Assembly: GCF_000258515.1 (NCBI RefSeq)
Contig: NZ_AJLF01000001.1
Coordinates: 744,001-808,000, forward strand
From: Thermococcus zilligii AN1
GTDB lineage: Archaea; Methanobacteriota_B; Thermococci; Thermococcales; Thermococcaceae
Direction: 5' to 3'
DNA length: 64,000 nt
The notes under the pieces: model-generated
Databases searched by the model: none
Told to the model about the DNA's origin: nothing
The model's input: only the letters and a program-made list of their open reading frames with translations
Position numbers and translations under genes: made by a program
Shown here: positions 1 through 8,312 of the stretch, piece after piece
Layout: each line of letters opens with the position of its first letter
How positions within the stretch are numbered: the first letter of the stretch is position 1

Positions 1-397
1 CACCCGACCAGCGTCCCAAAAGGGAAGCAGCTATCGGTATAATCCCTATTATGTAGCGGGAAACTAAGAGGTTGTTGGCCACCCTGTCGGCTTTCTCTTT
101 AGAGTAAACCTTTGATAACGTTTTCCACTCTTCCCTGTAGATGCTGAGGATTATGGGGGTCATTGCGATTAGCCAGAGTATTCCAAACTTTACACCAACC
201 TCCACCCCATACTTCCCGAAAATAACGACCAAGACCTCACCCGCAACCAGGCGTGTGAGGAAATTGTGTACGAACTTTTTCCGGTCATTGATTCCGGTTA
301 AAGCCTTTGTGAGTGTCGTTTTGCCGTGATCAACGTGACCTGCGGTGCCAATGTTAACCTCATCCTGCTTAAACTCCTTCTTTGTCAGCTCTCTCAC
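1..397 (-). CDS. Chimeric ORF, 3' end outside window: aIF2-gamma N-terminus fused to membrane segment
   Basis: The frame stays open from a GTG at 397 to the window edge (132 codons). Residues 6-36 read like the start of the archaeal translation initiation factor 2 gamma subunit, including the P-loop GHVDHGKT and KALTGI. After that the sequence abandons the GTPase (no WTDTHSEELRRG continuation) and becomes hydrophobic, with likely membrane helices around residues 48-58, 64-75 and 118-127. A GGGTGAGAG motif lies 9 bases in front of a CTG where the factor's ATG would be expected, so the factor's original start may be lost and the GTG start is uncertain. A TATA-like TTAATAAAC lies near 424. Either a gene fusion or a fragment of aIF2-gamma captured upstream of a membrane-protein remnant. 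The GTPase identity of the first 36 residues is firm; the function of the whole is not. Confidence 0.5.
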   Translation of the reverse strand, partial: MRELTKKEFKQDEVNIGTAGHVDHGKTTLTKALTGINDRKKFVHNFLTRLVAGEVLVVIFGKYGVEVGVKFGILWLIAMTPIILSIYREEWKTLSKVYSKEKADRVANNLLVSRYIIGIIPIAASLLGRWSG

Positions 398-471
398 CCT
401 TAACCATAGAAAGCGGGGCCGTTTATTAAGGTTATCATGCCCGGAAGAAGAGACAAAAGGAGAGGGCGACA

Positions 472-1210
472 TCACCAGGTCACTTCGTACTCAAACGTTA
501 CGGCCCTGGATTCCCCGGCCGGGACGTTAAGAACAAACTCCACGTGCCACTTTTCCCTCGGCGACCGTATATATGTACCTTGGGGAGACCTCCTGATAGA
601 GCTGGACATCCCCCGAAACCAAAACGACTTTGGCGTTGTCGTACTTCCGTGTGTACCTGCTTCCCCAGCTCATGCCGGAAACGCGGTAGGTTATTTCGAC
701 CGAGTACTTTCCGTCCTTCTCAGCCAGAAAGCTGGCGTAAACGCCGCCCTTCTTCTCTATCCGTGAGGCCTTGAAGTAAACCAGCTCACCCGGGTTCACA
801 GCGCACAGGCCGTCCCCGCTCTGGGTCACGAGCTTTCCGTCCTTCAGGCCCAGGAACTTCCCTTTGATAATATCCCCGTTCGTCGTCTTGACCTCAACGT
901 CGCTGCCAACGTTGGAATCGTATATGTTTTCGCTCGACTGGGCGCTGTAGAGCCCCAAAAACTGGACGCTCGAGTTCAGTGGTCTGACCGTTATTTCCCC
1001 GACGTCAAGCCCGGCCAGTTCTTCCAGCGGGATCCTGTTTATTCCCTTTTCAAGGCTCAGGTTGAGAACCCTGCTCACAACACCCAGGTTCGCGGAGTCG
1101 TAGAGAGCAACCGCAGTATCCGCCCGGGCCGCTCTCGTTCGCCCCGTCCCCGAAAAAATCACCATAATTATCACGACCGCTCCGGCGACCACCTTCCACA
1201 GCTTTTTCAT
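472..1210 (-). pseudogene. Decayed DUF4139-type secreted protein, frameshifted
   Basis: It starts at ATG 1210 behind GGTGATCCGG, with a signal peptide or anchor (residues 1-25), then a beta-rich domain. The stretches SGMSWGSRYT and NAKVVLVSGDVQLY resemble the core of DUF4139 proteins, but they are almost adjacent here, suggesting an internal deletion. The first frame ends at 527. A run of four A on the minus strand (T at 551-554) appears to carry one base too many; removing one restores a typical family ending, KWHVEFVLNVPAGES to FEYEVTW, stopping at 472-474. With the repair the product would be about 245 residues, short for the family. Function of the family is unclear. I call it a pseudogene; a sequencing indel could explain the frameshift but not the missing middle. 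Confidence 0.6.
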
Positions 1211-1349
1211 CCGGATCACCGTGTTTGCTGTATCGCCCCCTACAACCCCACCATGGCTTCGAACCTGGTTGAAGTGATGGGTTGGCAAATGGAAACCCTT
1301 TTAACTGTCTGGGGGGATTGAGCACTGTCAAGCTGATGAGGTGGTTGGC

Positions 1350-2048
1350 ATGGACAGGATTGAAAAGGCCAGGAGGATAATCGAGAAGGCCAAGGCCGAG
1401 AACAGGCCGCTCGTTGAACCCGAGGCCAAGGAGATACTCAGGCTCTACGGCGTTCCGGTTCCGGAGTTTAAGGTTGCCACCAACGAGGAGGAGGCCGTTC
1501 AGTTCGCCAGGGAGCTCGGTTACCCTGTCGTTATGAAGATCGTTTCCCCGCAGATCATCCACAAGAGCGACGCCGGTGGAGTCAAGGTCAACATAAAGAG
1601 CGACGAAGATGCAAGAAAGGCCTTCAAAACCATCATGGAGAACGCGAGGAACTACAAGCCGGACGCAGACCTCTGGGGAGTTATCATATACAAGATGCTC
1701 CCGCTCGGCAAGGAGGTCATAGTCGGCATGATCCGCGACCCGCAGTTCGGCCCAGCCGTAATGTTCGGTCTCGGCGGAATCTTCGTCGAGATACTCAAGG
1801 ACGTTTCCTTCCGCGTCGCCCCGATAAGCAGGGACGAGGCCATCGACATGATCAAGGAGATCAAGGCCTACCCGATTTTAGCTGGAGCACGTGGCGAGAA
1901 ACCCGTTGACATAAACGCCTTAGCCGACATAATCGTCAAGGTCGGCGAGCTCGCCCTCGAGCTTCCGGAGATCAGGGAGCTCGACATCAACCCGATCTTC
2001 GCCTACGAGGATTCAGCCGTTGCCGTTGACGCGAGGATGCTTCTCTGA
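1350..2048 (+). CDS. acdB: Acetyl-CoA synthetase (ADP-forming), beta subunit
   Basis: The 232-residue product matches the small (beta) subunit of the archaeal ADP-forming acetyl-CoA synthetase, which with the alpha subunit converts acyl-CoA, ADP and phosphate to acid, CoA and ATP, the main substrate-level ATP step of peptide and sugar fermentation in Thermococcales. It is an ATP-grasp domain throughout: PVVMKIVSPQIIHKSDAGGV near residues 54-73, the phosphohistidine-loop region GLGGIFVEILKDVSFRVAP, and the C-terminal ELDINPIFAY metal/nucleotide segment. I chose ATG 1350 over GTG 1341 because GAGGTGG sits at the right distance. A TATA-like CCTTTTAACTG lies near 1300. No alpha subunit gene is adjacent, as is usual in these genomes. 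Confidence 0.93.
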   Translation: MDRIEKARRIIEKAKAENRPLVEPEAKEILRLYGVPVPEFKVATNEEEAVQFARELGYPVVMKIVSPQIIHKSDAGGVKVNIKSDEDARKAFKTIMENARNYKPDADLWGVIIYKMLPLGKEVIVGMIRDPQFGPAVMFGLGGIFVEILKDVSFRVAPISRDEAIDMIKEIKAYPILAGARGEKPVDINALADIIVKVGELALELPEIRELDINPIFAYEDSAVAVDARMLL

Positions 2049-2162
2049 GCTTTATTTCTTTCCCCATTTCTGAGCTCCGATGGACATTGTCCTTCGTTGG
2101 TGTTCACTTTTTCTTCCAGGTAACGTTATAAACATCGGGGAGAACCCGTTACGGTGATGCCC

Positions 2163-3332
2163 GTGGCGCTGAGCGACAGGCTCGAGATGGTCAACCCTTC
2201 TGAGATTAGAAAGCTCTTCGACCTGGCCGCCGGAATGAAGGATGTTATCTCACTCGGAATCGGTGAGCCGGATTTTGACACCCCGTCTCACATCAAGGAG
2301 TACGCGAAGGAGGCCCTTGATAAGGGCTATACCCATTACGGGCCAAACGCCGGCCTGCCAATGCTCCGCGAGGCCGTTGCCAGAAAGCTCAAAAATCAGA
2401 ACGGCATCGAAGCGGATCCAAAAACCGAGGTCATGATACTGACCGGTGCAAACCAGGCCTTTCTCATGGGGCTCGCCGCCTTCCTGAGGGACGGCGAGGA
2501 GGTTCTGATACCCTCCCCGATGTTCGTGAGCTACGCCCCGGCCGTTATTCTCGCCGGCGGAAAGCCCGTCGAAGTGCCGACCTACGAGGAGAACGAGTTC
2601 CGCCTCTCCGTTGGCGACCTTGAGAGGCACGTTACCGAGAAGACCCGCGCGCTCATCATAAACACGCCCAACAACCCAACTGGCTCCGTTCTCACGAAGA
2701 ATGACCTCGAGGAGATTGCAGATTTTGCGGTGGAGCATGACCTCATAGTTTTCAGCGACGAAGTTTACGAGCACTTCGTCTACGACGGCGTCAAGAACCA
2801 CAGCATAGCCTCGCTCGACGGGATGTTCGAGAGAACTATCACGGTCAACGGCTTCTCCAAGACCTTCGCAATGACCGGGTGGAGGTTAGGCTTCGTGGCG
2901 GCACCGGCTTGGGTCATCGAGAAGATGGTCCGCTTCCAGATGTACAACTCGACCTGCCCCACAACCTTCGCCCAGTACGCAGCAGCCAGAGCCCTCGACG
3001 ACCCGAGGAGCTGGGAGGCCGTCGAGGAGATGAGGAAGGAGTACGAGAGGAGGAGGAACCTCGTCTGGAAGAGGCTCAGCGAGATGGGCCTCCCAACGCT
3101 CAAGCCCAAGGGCGCCTTCTACATCTTCCCGCGCATCAGAGACACGGGCCTCACCGACAGGGAGTTCAGCGAGCTGATGCTGAAGGAGGCGAGGGTCGCC
3201 GTTGTTCCGGGCTCGGCCTTCGGAAAGGCCGGCGAGGGCTACATAAGGATAAGCTACGCAACAGCGTACGAGAAGCTCGAGGAGGCCATGGACAGGATGG
3301 AAAAGGTGCTGAAGGAGAGGAAACTCGTCTGA
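2163..3332 (+). CDS. Aromatic aminotransferase, class I PLP enzyme
   Basis: The product (389 residues from the GTG at 2163) is a fold-type I aminotransferase very close to the Pyrococcus aromatic aminotransferase: MALSDRLE start, GIGEPDFDTP, THYGPNAGLP, NTPNNPTGSVL, SDEVYEHF, and the PLP lysine in NGFSKTFAMTGWRLG (about residue 232). It should transfer the amino group of aromatic amino acids to 2-oxoglutarate in amino-acid fermentation, making 2-oxo acids for the ferredoxin oxidoreductases and then the ADP-forming synthetase encoded just upstream. Starts at GTG 2154 or ATG 2157 are possible, but the GGTGAT spacing and the family N-terminus favour 2163. A promoter-like GTTATAAAC is at about 2124. 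Confidence 0.9.
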   Translation: MALSDRLEMVNPSEIRKLFDLAAGMKDVISLGIGEPDFDTPSHIKEYAKEALDKGYTHYGPNAGLPMLREAVARKLKNQNGIEADPKTEVMILTGANQAFLMGLAAFLRDGEEVLIPSPMFVSYAPAVILAGGKPVEVPTYEENEFRLSVGDLERHVTEKTRALIINTPNNPTGSVLTKNDLEEIADFAVEHDLIVFSDEVYEHFVYDGVKNHSIASLDGMFERTITVNGFSKTFAMTGWRLGFVAAPAWVIEKMVRFQMYNSTCPTTFAQYAAARALDDPRSWEAVEEMRKEYERRRNLVWKRLSEMGLPTLKPKGAFYIFPRIRDTGLTDREFSELMLKEARVAVVPGSAFGKAGEGYIRISYATAYEKLEEAMDRMEKVLKERKLV

Positions 3333-3341
3333 TCCCTTTTC

Positions 3342-3731
3342 TCATTTTTCCAGGACATGCCTCTCAAGCACGTAGCAGTGGAAAGTCCCCTCGAGGACTT
3401 TCTCGCCTTTCCCGTCGAACACCTCCGCCCTGACGATTTTCTTTCTCCCGAGGTCCTCCTCCACTTTTGCCTCCGCTTTCAGTCTCTCACCGGCCTTCAC
3501 AGGCTTGAGGAACCTGACTTCGGCCTTTCCGAGGACGACGGTGGGCTCGTTGACGGCAAGCATGGCCGCATAATCTGCTAAGCCAAAGGTGAAGCCGCCG
3601 TGGACGAGGCCGTACTCGTCAACGGCCATCTCCCCGGTGGTAACGAGCTCGACTTCGGCCCTTCCCGGTTCAATCTTTAGCGGCTTTCCAACCAGCCTTT
3701 CCGAGGTCAGTCTGTGGGTCCTCTGCTCCAT
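3342..3731 (-). CDS. Hotdog-fold thioesterase (PaaI-like)
   Basis: A single hotdog domain of about 129 residues. The central helix region VDEYGLVHGGFTFGLADYAA carries the HGG motif typical of PaaI/4HBT-type acyl-CoA thioesterases, followed by the beta strands around VLGKAEVRFLKPVKAGE. Substrate cannot be read from the sequence. ATG 3731 has GGGGTGAG at good spacing, so I prefer it over GTG 3740. It lies 4 bases downstream of the radical SAM gene on the same strand and is probably cotranscribed; it ends 10 bases from the convergent aminotransferase gene across a T-rich spacer. Confidence 0.75.
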   Translation of the reverse strand: MEQRTHRLTSERLVGKPLKIEPGRAEVELVTTGEMAVDEYGLVHGGFTFGLADYAAMLAVNEPTVVLGKAEVRFLKPVKAGERLKAEAKVEEDLGRKKIVRAEVFDGKGEKVLEGTFHCYVLERHVLEK

Positions 3732-3743
3732 CTCGCTCACCCC

Positions 3744-5486
3744 TCACTCCTCTATGAGATCCTTTAAAACACCTCTCACCTCCGGGTCAACCATTTCGAG
3801 GAATGCCTCCCTGGAGAGCGGCCTTTTTGCCAGTATTTTAACGGCCCTCTTCTTCCCTATCCCCGGAATCAGCTGGAGAACCCTGGGGCTCTCGCGGTTC
3901 ACGTTTATAGGAACCGGGATTCCGGTTATGCTCCTGAAGCCGTGGTCCACTATCAAAACGTCGTAGAAGCGGTTCAGGGGGACTTCCTTGGGGATGCCGA
4001 CGATGAGAGGGTAGCTCCCCATCTGCCTCCCGTAGATGAGGCCATTGTCAAAGACCTCCGCGCGGACGTCCCTTAGAACCGTCCCCACCGGGATCAGGCG
4101 CCTGAGCATCGGCAGATCAATCTCGTGCCTTATCTTGTACTTGTAGTGCTGGATCAGGCGCTTGTGCTTCTCGGTCTTGACTTTGTCCCTCATGTGCCAG
4201 AGGGGTGTCCCGGGAAAGACGACTACCTGGCGGATGTTTATGCGCCTGACCATCAGGCCATCGTCGAGGAGCCTTTTGAGGAACTGGAAGGTCAGCTCGT
4301 AGCTCTCCTTCGTCTCGCCCGGGAGGCCGAAGACTATGTTTATCCCCGGCAAAAGCCAGGGCATGCCGTTGTAGCCCCTCCTTCCCCCGACCTCGTTGAG
4401 GATTTTAACGGCCTCGTAGGTTTCCTCGGCAGTGGCGTTCAGGTTGTTGAGCCTGGCAACCTTCGGGTCAGCGTTCTCAAGGCCGAAGGCGACAACGTTC
4501 CCGGGCGTTCCGTACTTGATTAAGGCCTTTGCAATCCTGACGCTCTCCTCGGGGTAGTTCGCTATTACAGCCGGATTGGCGTTGTCCACATGAAGGGTTT
4601 TAACGTCCGGTGCAACCGAGCGTATCCCCGCGAAGAGCCTCTCTAGGGCCTCCGGATTTGGAACAGGAACCCTGCCGTTCGGCTTTGCCATGTATGAAAA
4701 GATGCAGCTCTGCCTCCCGACCCTGAAGTGCCTCACTCCTATATCGTAGAGGGCCTTTACCTCGGCCACAACGTCTTCAACGGGCCTGTCCTCGACAGTT
4801 TTATACCGAGCGGGCTCAGTGCAGAAGGAGCAACCGCCTATACCCATCGCCTTGGGACAGCCGCGCTGGGTCTCGATCTCGACTATTACAAAGTCCGGAA
4901 AGTCCGGGAACTGCTTAACCACTTCCGCCCCAATAACCGCGTAATCCCTTAATTCGTTATAGCTCCTGAAGCGGAAGGGGTCGGCATCCTTAGGGTTGGT
5001 GAGAAAATCGAAGAGGAACGCCTCCAGGTCACCGTAAACGACGTGGTCAAACACGGAGCGGGCCAGCGAAAGCTCATGTGAGGTTATCTTTGTCCCGCCG
5101 GCGTGGGCAGAGCCCATAAAGGCCGGCCCGCCAAGGATTTTGACGCCTTTGAATGGCTTGATGAACCTGGCCACCTCCTCGACCTGGGACGGAACCGCGG
5201 AGAGGTACTTGCCCGGCGTGTGGAGGCCGCCGATGTAAACAATCACGTCGGCCTTTTCCAGTATCTCCCGGGTCTTCGGGAAGTTTGGGGTTTTGTTCTT
5301 CGTGGCGATTCCCTTCTCACCCTCAAAGGTGGCCCTCAGGTCGTCTATGGTGAGGTAAAAGACGCCTGCCTCTTTCCTGGCCTTCTTTATCGCCCCGTAG
5401 GCGTATCGCGGGTAAATTCCGAGGTAAGGCGGAACGCCGAGCCCCGCCGGCTCGTCGGTGTAGCCGTCTATGATGGCAACCATCAT
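3744..5486 (-). CDS. Radical SAM protein with C-terminal helix-hairpin-helix
   Basis: The 580-residue protein has an N-terminal domain resembling the B12-binding-like region of archaeal radical SAM proteins (IIDGYTDEPAGLGVPPYLG, later VYIGGLHTPG and GGPAFMGS). The radical SAM cluster site follows at RGCPKAMGIGGCSFC, an unusual CX8CX2C spacing, with the SAM strands AFGLENADP and GLPGETKESYE downstream. The tail holds a TRAM-like beta region and a helix-hairpin-helix (LIPGIGKKRAVKIL), which suggests a nucleic-acid substrate. The reaction is unknown. Start: ATG 5486 or 5483; no clear ribosome site, but a TATA-like TTTTTTAAG about 20 bases upstream suggests a leaderless message. It follows trmG10 by 80 bases. 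Confidence 0.75.
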   Translation of the reverse strand: MMVAIIDGYTDEPAGLGVPPYLGIYPRYAYGAIKKARKEAGVFYLTIDDLRATFEGEKGIATKNKTPNFPKTREILEKADVIVYIGGLHTPGKYLSAVPSQVEEVARFIKPFKGVKILGGPAFMGSAHAGGTKITSHELSLARSVFDHVVYGDLEAFLFDFLTNPKDADPFRFRSYNELRDYAVIGAEVVKQFPDFPDFVIVEIETQRGCPKAMGIGGCSFCTEPARYKTVEDRPVEDVVAEVKALYDIGVRHFRVGRQSCIFSYMAKPNGRVPVPNPEALERLFAGIRSVAPDVKTLHVDNANPAVIANYPEESVRIAKALIKYGTPGNVVAFGLENADPKVARLNNLNATAEETYEAVKILNEVGGRRGYNGMPWLLPGINIVFGLPGETKESYELTFQFLKRLLDDGLMVRRINIRQVVVFPGTPLWHMRDKVKTEKHKRLIQHYKYKIRHEIDLPMLRRLIPVGTVLRDVRAEVFDNGLIYGRQMGSYPLIVGIPKEVPLNRFYDVLIVDHGFRSITGIPVPINVNRESPRVLQLIPGIGKKRAVKILAKRPLSREAFLEMVDPEVRGVLKDLIEE

Positions 5487-5565
5487 GTGTCTGGCTTGGA
5501 GGGTGGGCTTAAAAAACTGAGGGGGCAAAGGTGTGAATTAACGGGGAGCTAAGCCGAACCTAAGC

Positions 5566-6561
5566 TCATTTTTCGAACACGTAGAAGTACCGCTCAAGGC
5601 TTTTGTGCACCCTCTGGTAGTACTTGCCCAAGAGCCTGAAGCCTGCCCTCCCGCCTTCGGCCTCCCCGTCGAAATCGGCTGGAAACGCTATGGCAAGCCT
5701 CCCCCCCTCTTTGAGCACGTTGTACATGCTCTCCAGGGCTTTTCTGTAAAGCTCGTCCCTCTTTCTACCGGCAAGTGTTGCTGAAGTGCCGTAGGGAGGA
5801 TCCGTGGCTATGGCTTCGAACTTCTTGTCCGGGAAAAGCTCTTCCAGTCTGGTAGCATCGCCCAGCCTGAGCTCGTAGTTATTTATCCCGTAATGCCTGA
5901 GGTTTATCTCCGCCCCCCGGACCATCTCCGGCTTTATGTCCACACCGTAGACCTTCAGACCCATTAAGCCGGCCTCGATTAGAATACCTCCTGCGCCCAT
6001 GAAGGGGTCGAGGATTTCCGCCTTTGCCCCGGTGAGGTTCACCAGCGCCCTGGAGAGCCTGGGGGGGAGTGAGATGGGCCTGAAGAAGGGCCTGCGGTGG
6101 GCTTTCTTTTTTTCAAAGTCCTTGGGGTCGAAGAAGTGGAGTCTTATCCCTGCGTAGAGCCTCCCGCCGCAGTAGACCCTGACCAGTGTCTCCGGCTTTG
6201 AGAGGTTCACTCTGAACCCCTGCGCATATATAACTGCCCCGAGCTTCCGCGGGAGGTCTAAGACGTCAAAGCGGCAGTTGGCCATGGTCTCGGTTTCGAC
6301 CTTGAAGGTTCCCCTGATCGGCCACTCCACCTTTCCAGCCTTTTCAAGGAGTTCTTCGACGGAATCCGCCTCAACGATAAGCTCCCCGTACTCATGTGCC
6401 AGGCCCAGCCTGTTGAGGTAAGGGAAGGCTTTTTCATCAGCGTCTATCTTCAGAAACAGGTAGTCCTGGCCAGTTATCTCTCCGCCCGCAAGCTCAAGCA
6501 TGGCCCTGACTTCGTCCCTGGCCATCTCCGGTATGTTCCCGAGGATTTCGACGTAGAGCAC
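5566..6561 (-). CDS. trmG10: tRNA (guanine-10-N2)-dimethyltransferase
   Basis: A 331-residue protein with an N-terminal THUMP domain (about residues 40-150) and a C-terminal Rossmann methyltransferase: SAM motif [15 protein letters not shown] near residue 186, and the catalytic NPPY-type motif as [20 protein letters not shown] near residue 255. This is the archaeal Trm-G10 enzyme, which makes N2-methyl and N2,N2-dimethyl guanosine at tRNA position 10. The start is GTG 6561 with GAGGTGG. It follows queE by 10 bases, so two tRNA modification genes share an operon. Confidence 0.92.
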   Translation of the reverse strand: MLYVEILGNIPEMARDEVRAMLELAGGEITGQDYLFLKIDADEKAFPYLNRLGLAHEYGELIVEADSVEELLEKAGKVEWPIRGTFKVETETMANCRFDVLDLPRKLGAVIYAQGFRVNLSKPETLVRVYCGGRLYAGIRLHFFDPKDFEKKKAHRRPFFRPISLPPRLSRALVNLTGAKAEILDPFMGAGGILIEAGLMGLKVYGVDIKPEMVRGAEINLRHYGINNYELRLGDATRLEELFPDKKFEAIATDPPYGTSATLAGRKRDELYRKALESMYNVLKEGGRLAIAFPADFDGEAEGGRAGFRLLGKYYQRVHKSLERYFYVFEK

Positions 6562-6570
6562 CCGACCACC

Positions 6571-7332
6571 TCACAGCACGTTGAGATATTTATGAACCTG
6601 GAAGCTGAGCCCGACGTTCTTTCTGCCCATTATTTTGGCGGCCTCGCGGTAGAGCTCCATCAGCTGTCTCTGGGATATCTCAATCGGCTCCCTCGGCTGT
6701 ATAACGAGGGGCGCCAGGCCCTTCAGCAGTTCAGCGTACCAGCGGACGTTTTCGGGCTTCGTTTCGGAAGTGACGACGAGCTTTACGTATGTCTTCGCGC
6801 CGGCCTCCTTCAGAATCCTCGTGCTCTCAACTTCTCTGAGAACAAGGCTTTTCCAGTCCTCCGTTGCCCTGGCTGTCTCGTCTTTTATGTCAACGCTCGC
6901 GTAATCCGTGAGGTGGGCCACCTCTTTGATGAGCTCCGGGAGGCCGCCGTGGGTTTCGAGGAAGTTGTCAAAGCCGAGCTCCTTCATGCGCCCCATCATG
7001 GCCTTCAGCGGCTTCACCTGAAGCGTCGGCTCGCCGCCGGTGTAGCTTATCGAGTGTATATCACCGGTGTCAAGCCTTAGAACGGCATCGATGACTTCAT
7101 CGAGCGAAGCGGGGTTTTGCCTGTACTCGAACTTCCAGGTGAAGGGTTCCACTTCATAGCGCCAGCGCGAAACGCGGGAGGCATCTATGTATTCCTTTGA
7201 GTCGCACCATACGCAGCGAAGGTCGCAGCCGGCGAATCTGACAAAAATCTGCCTCCTGCCGAAGGCACTTCCCTCCACGCTCCCGCCCTCACCCTGCCAG
7301 CTACTGAAGACCTCAGCCATTACCACCTTCAT
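6571..7332 (-). CDS. queE: 7-carboxy-7-deazaguanine synthase (QueE)
   Basis: A short radical SAM enzyme (253 residues) with the cluster motif CDLRCVWC (CX3CX2C) near residues 35-42, the substrate and SAM signatures SWQGEGG, ISYTGGEPTLQ and ETHGGLPE, and the QueE-type ASVDIKDE segment. It converts 6-carboxy-tetrahydropterin to 7-carboxy-7-deazaguanine, the precursor of archaeosine at tRNA position 15. The start ATG 7332 has GAGGTGG. It lies between a small unknown gene and trmG10 with 10-base gaps, and is probably one operon with them. Confidence 0.92.
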   Translation of the reverse strand: MKVVMAEVFSSWQGEGGSVEGSAFGRRQIFVRFAGCDLRCVWCDSKEYIDASRVSRWRYEVEPFTWKFEYRQNPASLDEVIDAVLRLDTGDIHSISYTGGEPTLQVKPLKAMMGRMKELGFDNFLETHGGLPELIKEVAHLTDYASVDIKDETARATEDWKSLVLREVESTRILKEAGAKTYVKLVVTSETKPENVRWYAELLKGLAPLVIQPREPIEISQRQLMELYREAAKIMGRKNVGLSFQVHKYLNVL

Positions 7333-7341
7333 CCGACCACC

Positions 7342-7602
7342 TCACAGCTCTTCTACACTAAGCCCTTTTATCCTGTCGCTCACGAACCCTTCGAGTATTT
7401 CAACCCTTACGCTCCTTTTATCACCCGTCATGTCCGCCATGAGCTGAACCGCCCTCGCGTAGTCCCAGAGCCTCCTCTTCGCCCCGTCGGTAACTTCCCC
7501 GGCCATGACTATCAGCTCCCTCTCCTCCGGGTGGGAACCCATCCACTCCACGACTTTCCTCGCGTCTTCCTCGGTGAAGGTGCCCTTCTTCCTGAAGAGC
7601 AC
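7342..7602 (-). CDS. Small conserved-looking unknown protein (86 aa)
   Basis: I do not recognise the family. The 86-residue product is soluble and charged, with no membrane segment or metal motif: an N-terminal alpha region (EEDARKVVEWMGSHPEE), a short hydrophobic strand (ELIVMAGEV) and a helix (KRRLWDYARAVQLMADM). The start is GTG 7602 with a clear GGGGGTGG site. It sits 14 bases after the upstream unknown gene and 9 before queE, so it is likely cotranscribed with the tRNA modification genes. Confidence 0.7.
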   Translation of the reverse strand: MLFRKKGTFTEEDARKVVEWMGSHPEERELIVMAGEVTDGAKRRLWDYARAVQLMADMTGDKRSVRVEILEGFVSDRIKGLSVEEL

Positions 7603-7616
7603 TTTTCCACCCCCGC

Positions 7617-8117
7617 TTAAATGTACCGGAGAAGCAATTCAACGCTCCTCTCGAAGACCTCCCGATCTTCCCCCTCGAGGATACCGTCAAGGTACTGGAG
7701 GTTTACGAGGTTAAGGACGATGTAAGCGGTGTTCCTGTCCAGACCGAGGTCGTAGGCGTCGTAAACAACGATCTCCTTTCCCAGGGCGTCGTTTATCAGG
7801 TCAACGAAGTGGGCTATGTCCTCAACGCTCAGCTCGTCCCACTTGCTTTCCATTTCATCAAAATACTCCTCAAGAACGCGGATCGTCTCCAGGTCAAGCT
7901 CCAGCGTGCCTTCAACAAAGGGAAACTCCCCAACGCGGAACACTTTCAGCCCCACATTGTCCCTGATCCCTATCTGATCCCACAGCACGATCCCCTCAAC
8001 GGGGTTGTGGCCGTATCTGCTCGCAAGGTATGAAAAGCCCTCGAGGGCTGAATCGATTACCTCAATGAACTCCTCCTCATCCTGAAAGCGGATTATCTTG
8101 CTCACTGTTCTCGCCAT
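7617..8117 (-). CDS. Unknown acidic protein (166 aa), first gene of the queE operon
   Basis: No family recognised. The protein is acidic and alpha-helical with no membrane segment. ATG 8117 is preferred over 8144: a TATA element (CTTATAACC, about 8145-8153 on the minus strand) lies about 30 bases upstream of it, and GCAGAGG precedes it, whereas 8144 would overlap the TATA box. It heads a minus-strand run of five or six closely spaced genes that includes queE and trmG10. Confidence 0.65.
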   Translation of the reverse strand: MARTVSKIIRFQDEEEFIEVIDSALEGFSYLASRYGHNPVEGIVLWDQIGIRDNVGLKVFRVGEFPFVEGTLELDLETIRVLEEYFDEMESKWDELSVEDIAHFVDLINDALGKEIVVYDAYDLGLDRNTAYIVLNLVNLQYLDGILEGEDREVFERSVELLLRYI

Positions 8118-8202
8118 CCTCTGCACCGTTAAAGGTTGGGCCAAGGGTTATAAGGCTTTGCGGGAAATCATCAACGCCCGACGAGTAGCGGGTTGCGATG
8201 AC

Positions 8203-8263
8203 GTCGGGACCCCCAGGGGGCCGACATCCCCAAAGGCCCCCAAACTTTGACAAAACAAAGTTT
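8203..8263. repeat. Two inverted repeats upstream of topA
   Basis: The first (8203-8225) pairs GTCGG with CCGAC and, inside, CCCC with GGGG, leaving a two-base GA bulge. The second (8242-8249 with 8256-8263) is a perfect 8-base repeat AAACTTTG / CAAAGTTT around ACAAAA. Both lie between the divergent unknown gene and the topA TATA box (TTTTTATAACC, about 8274). They could be operators or part of a short RNA; the sequence does not decide. Confidence 0.45.
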
Positions 8264-8312
8264 CCCCCGCAGGATTTTTATAACCTCCCCCCTAATCGCT
8301 CAAGGTGCCACC

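Noticed and set aside
2122-2130. GTTATAAAC as a SurR site before the aminotransferase
   Set aside because: It is best explained as the TATA box; a single match to such a degenerate core is not enough.
8247-8312. N-terminal extension of topA by 22 residues
   Set aside because: It would start upstream of the TATA box; the family begins at [10 protein letters not shown] at 8313.
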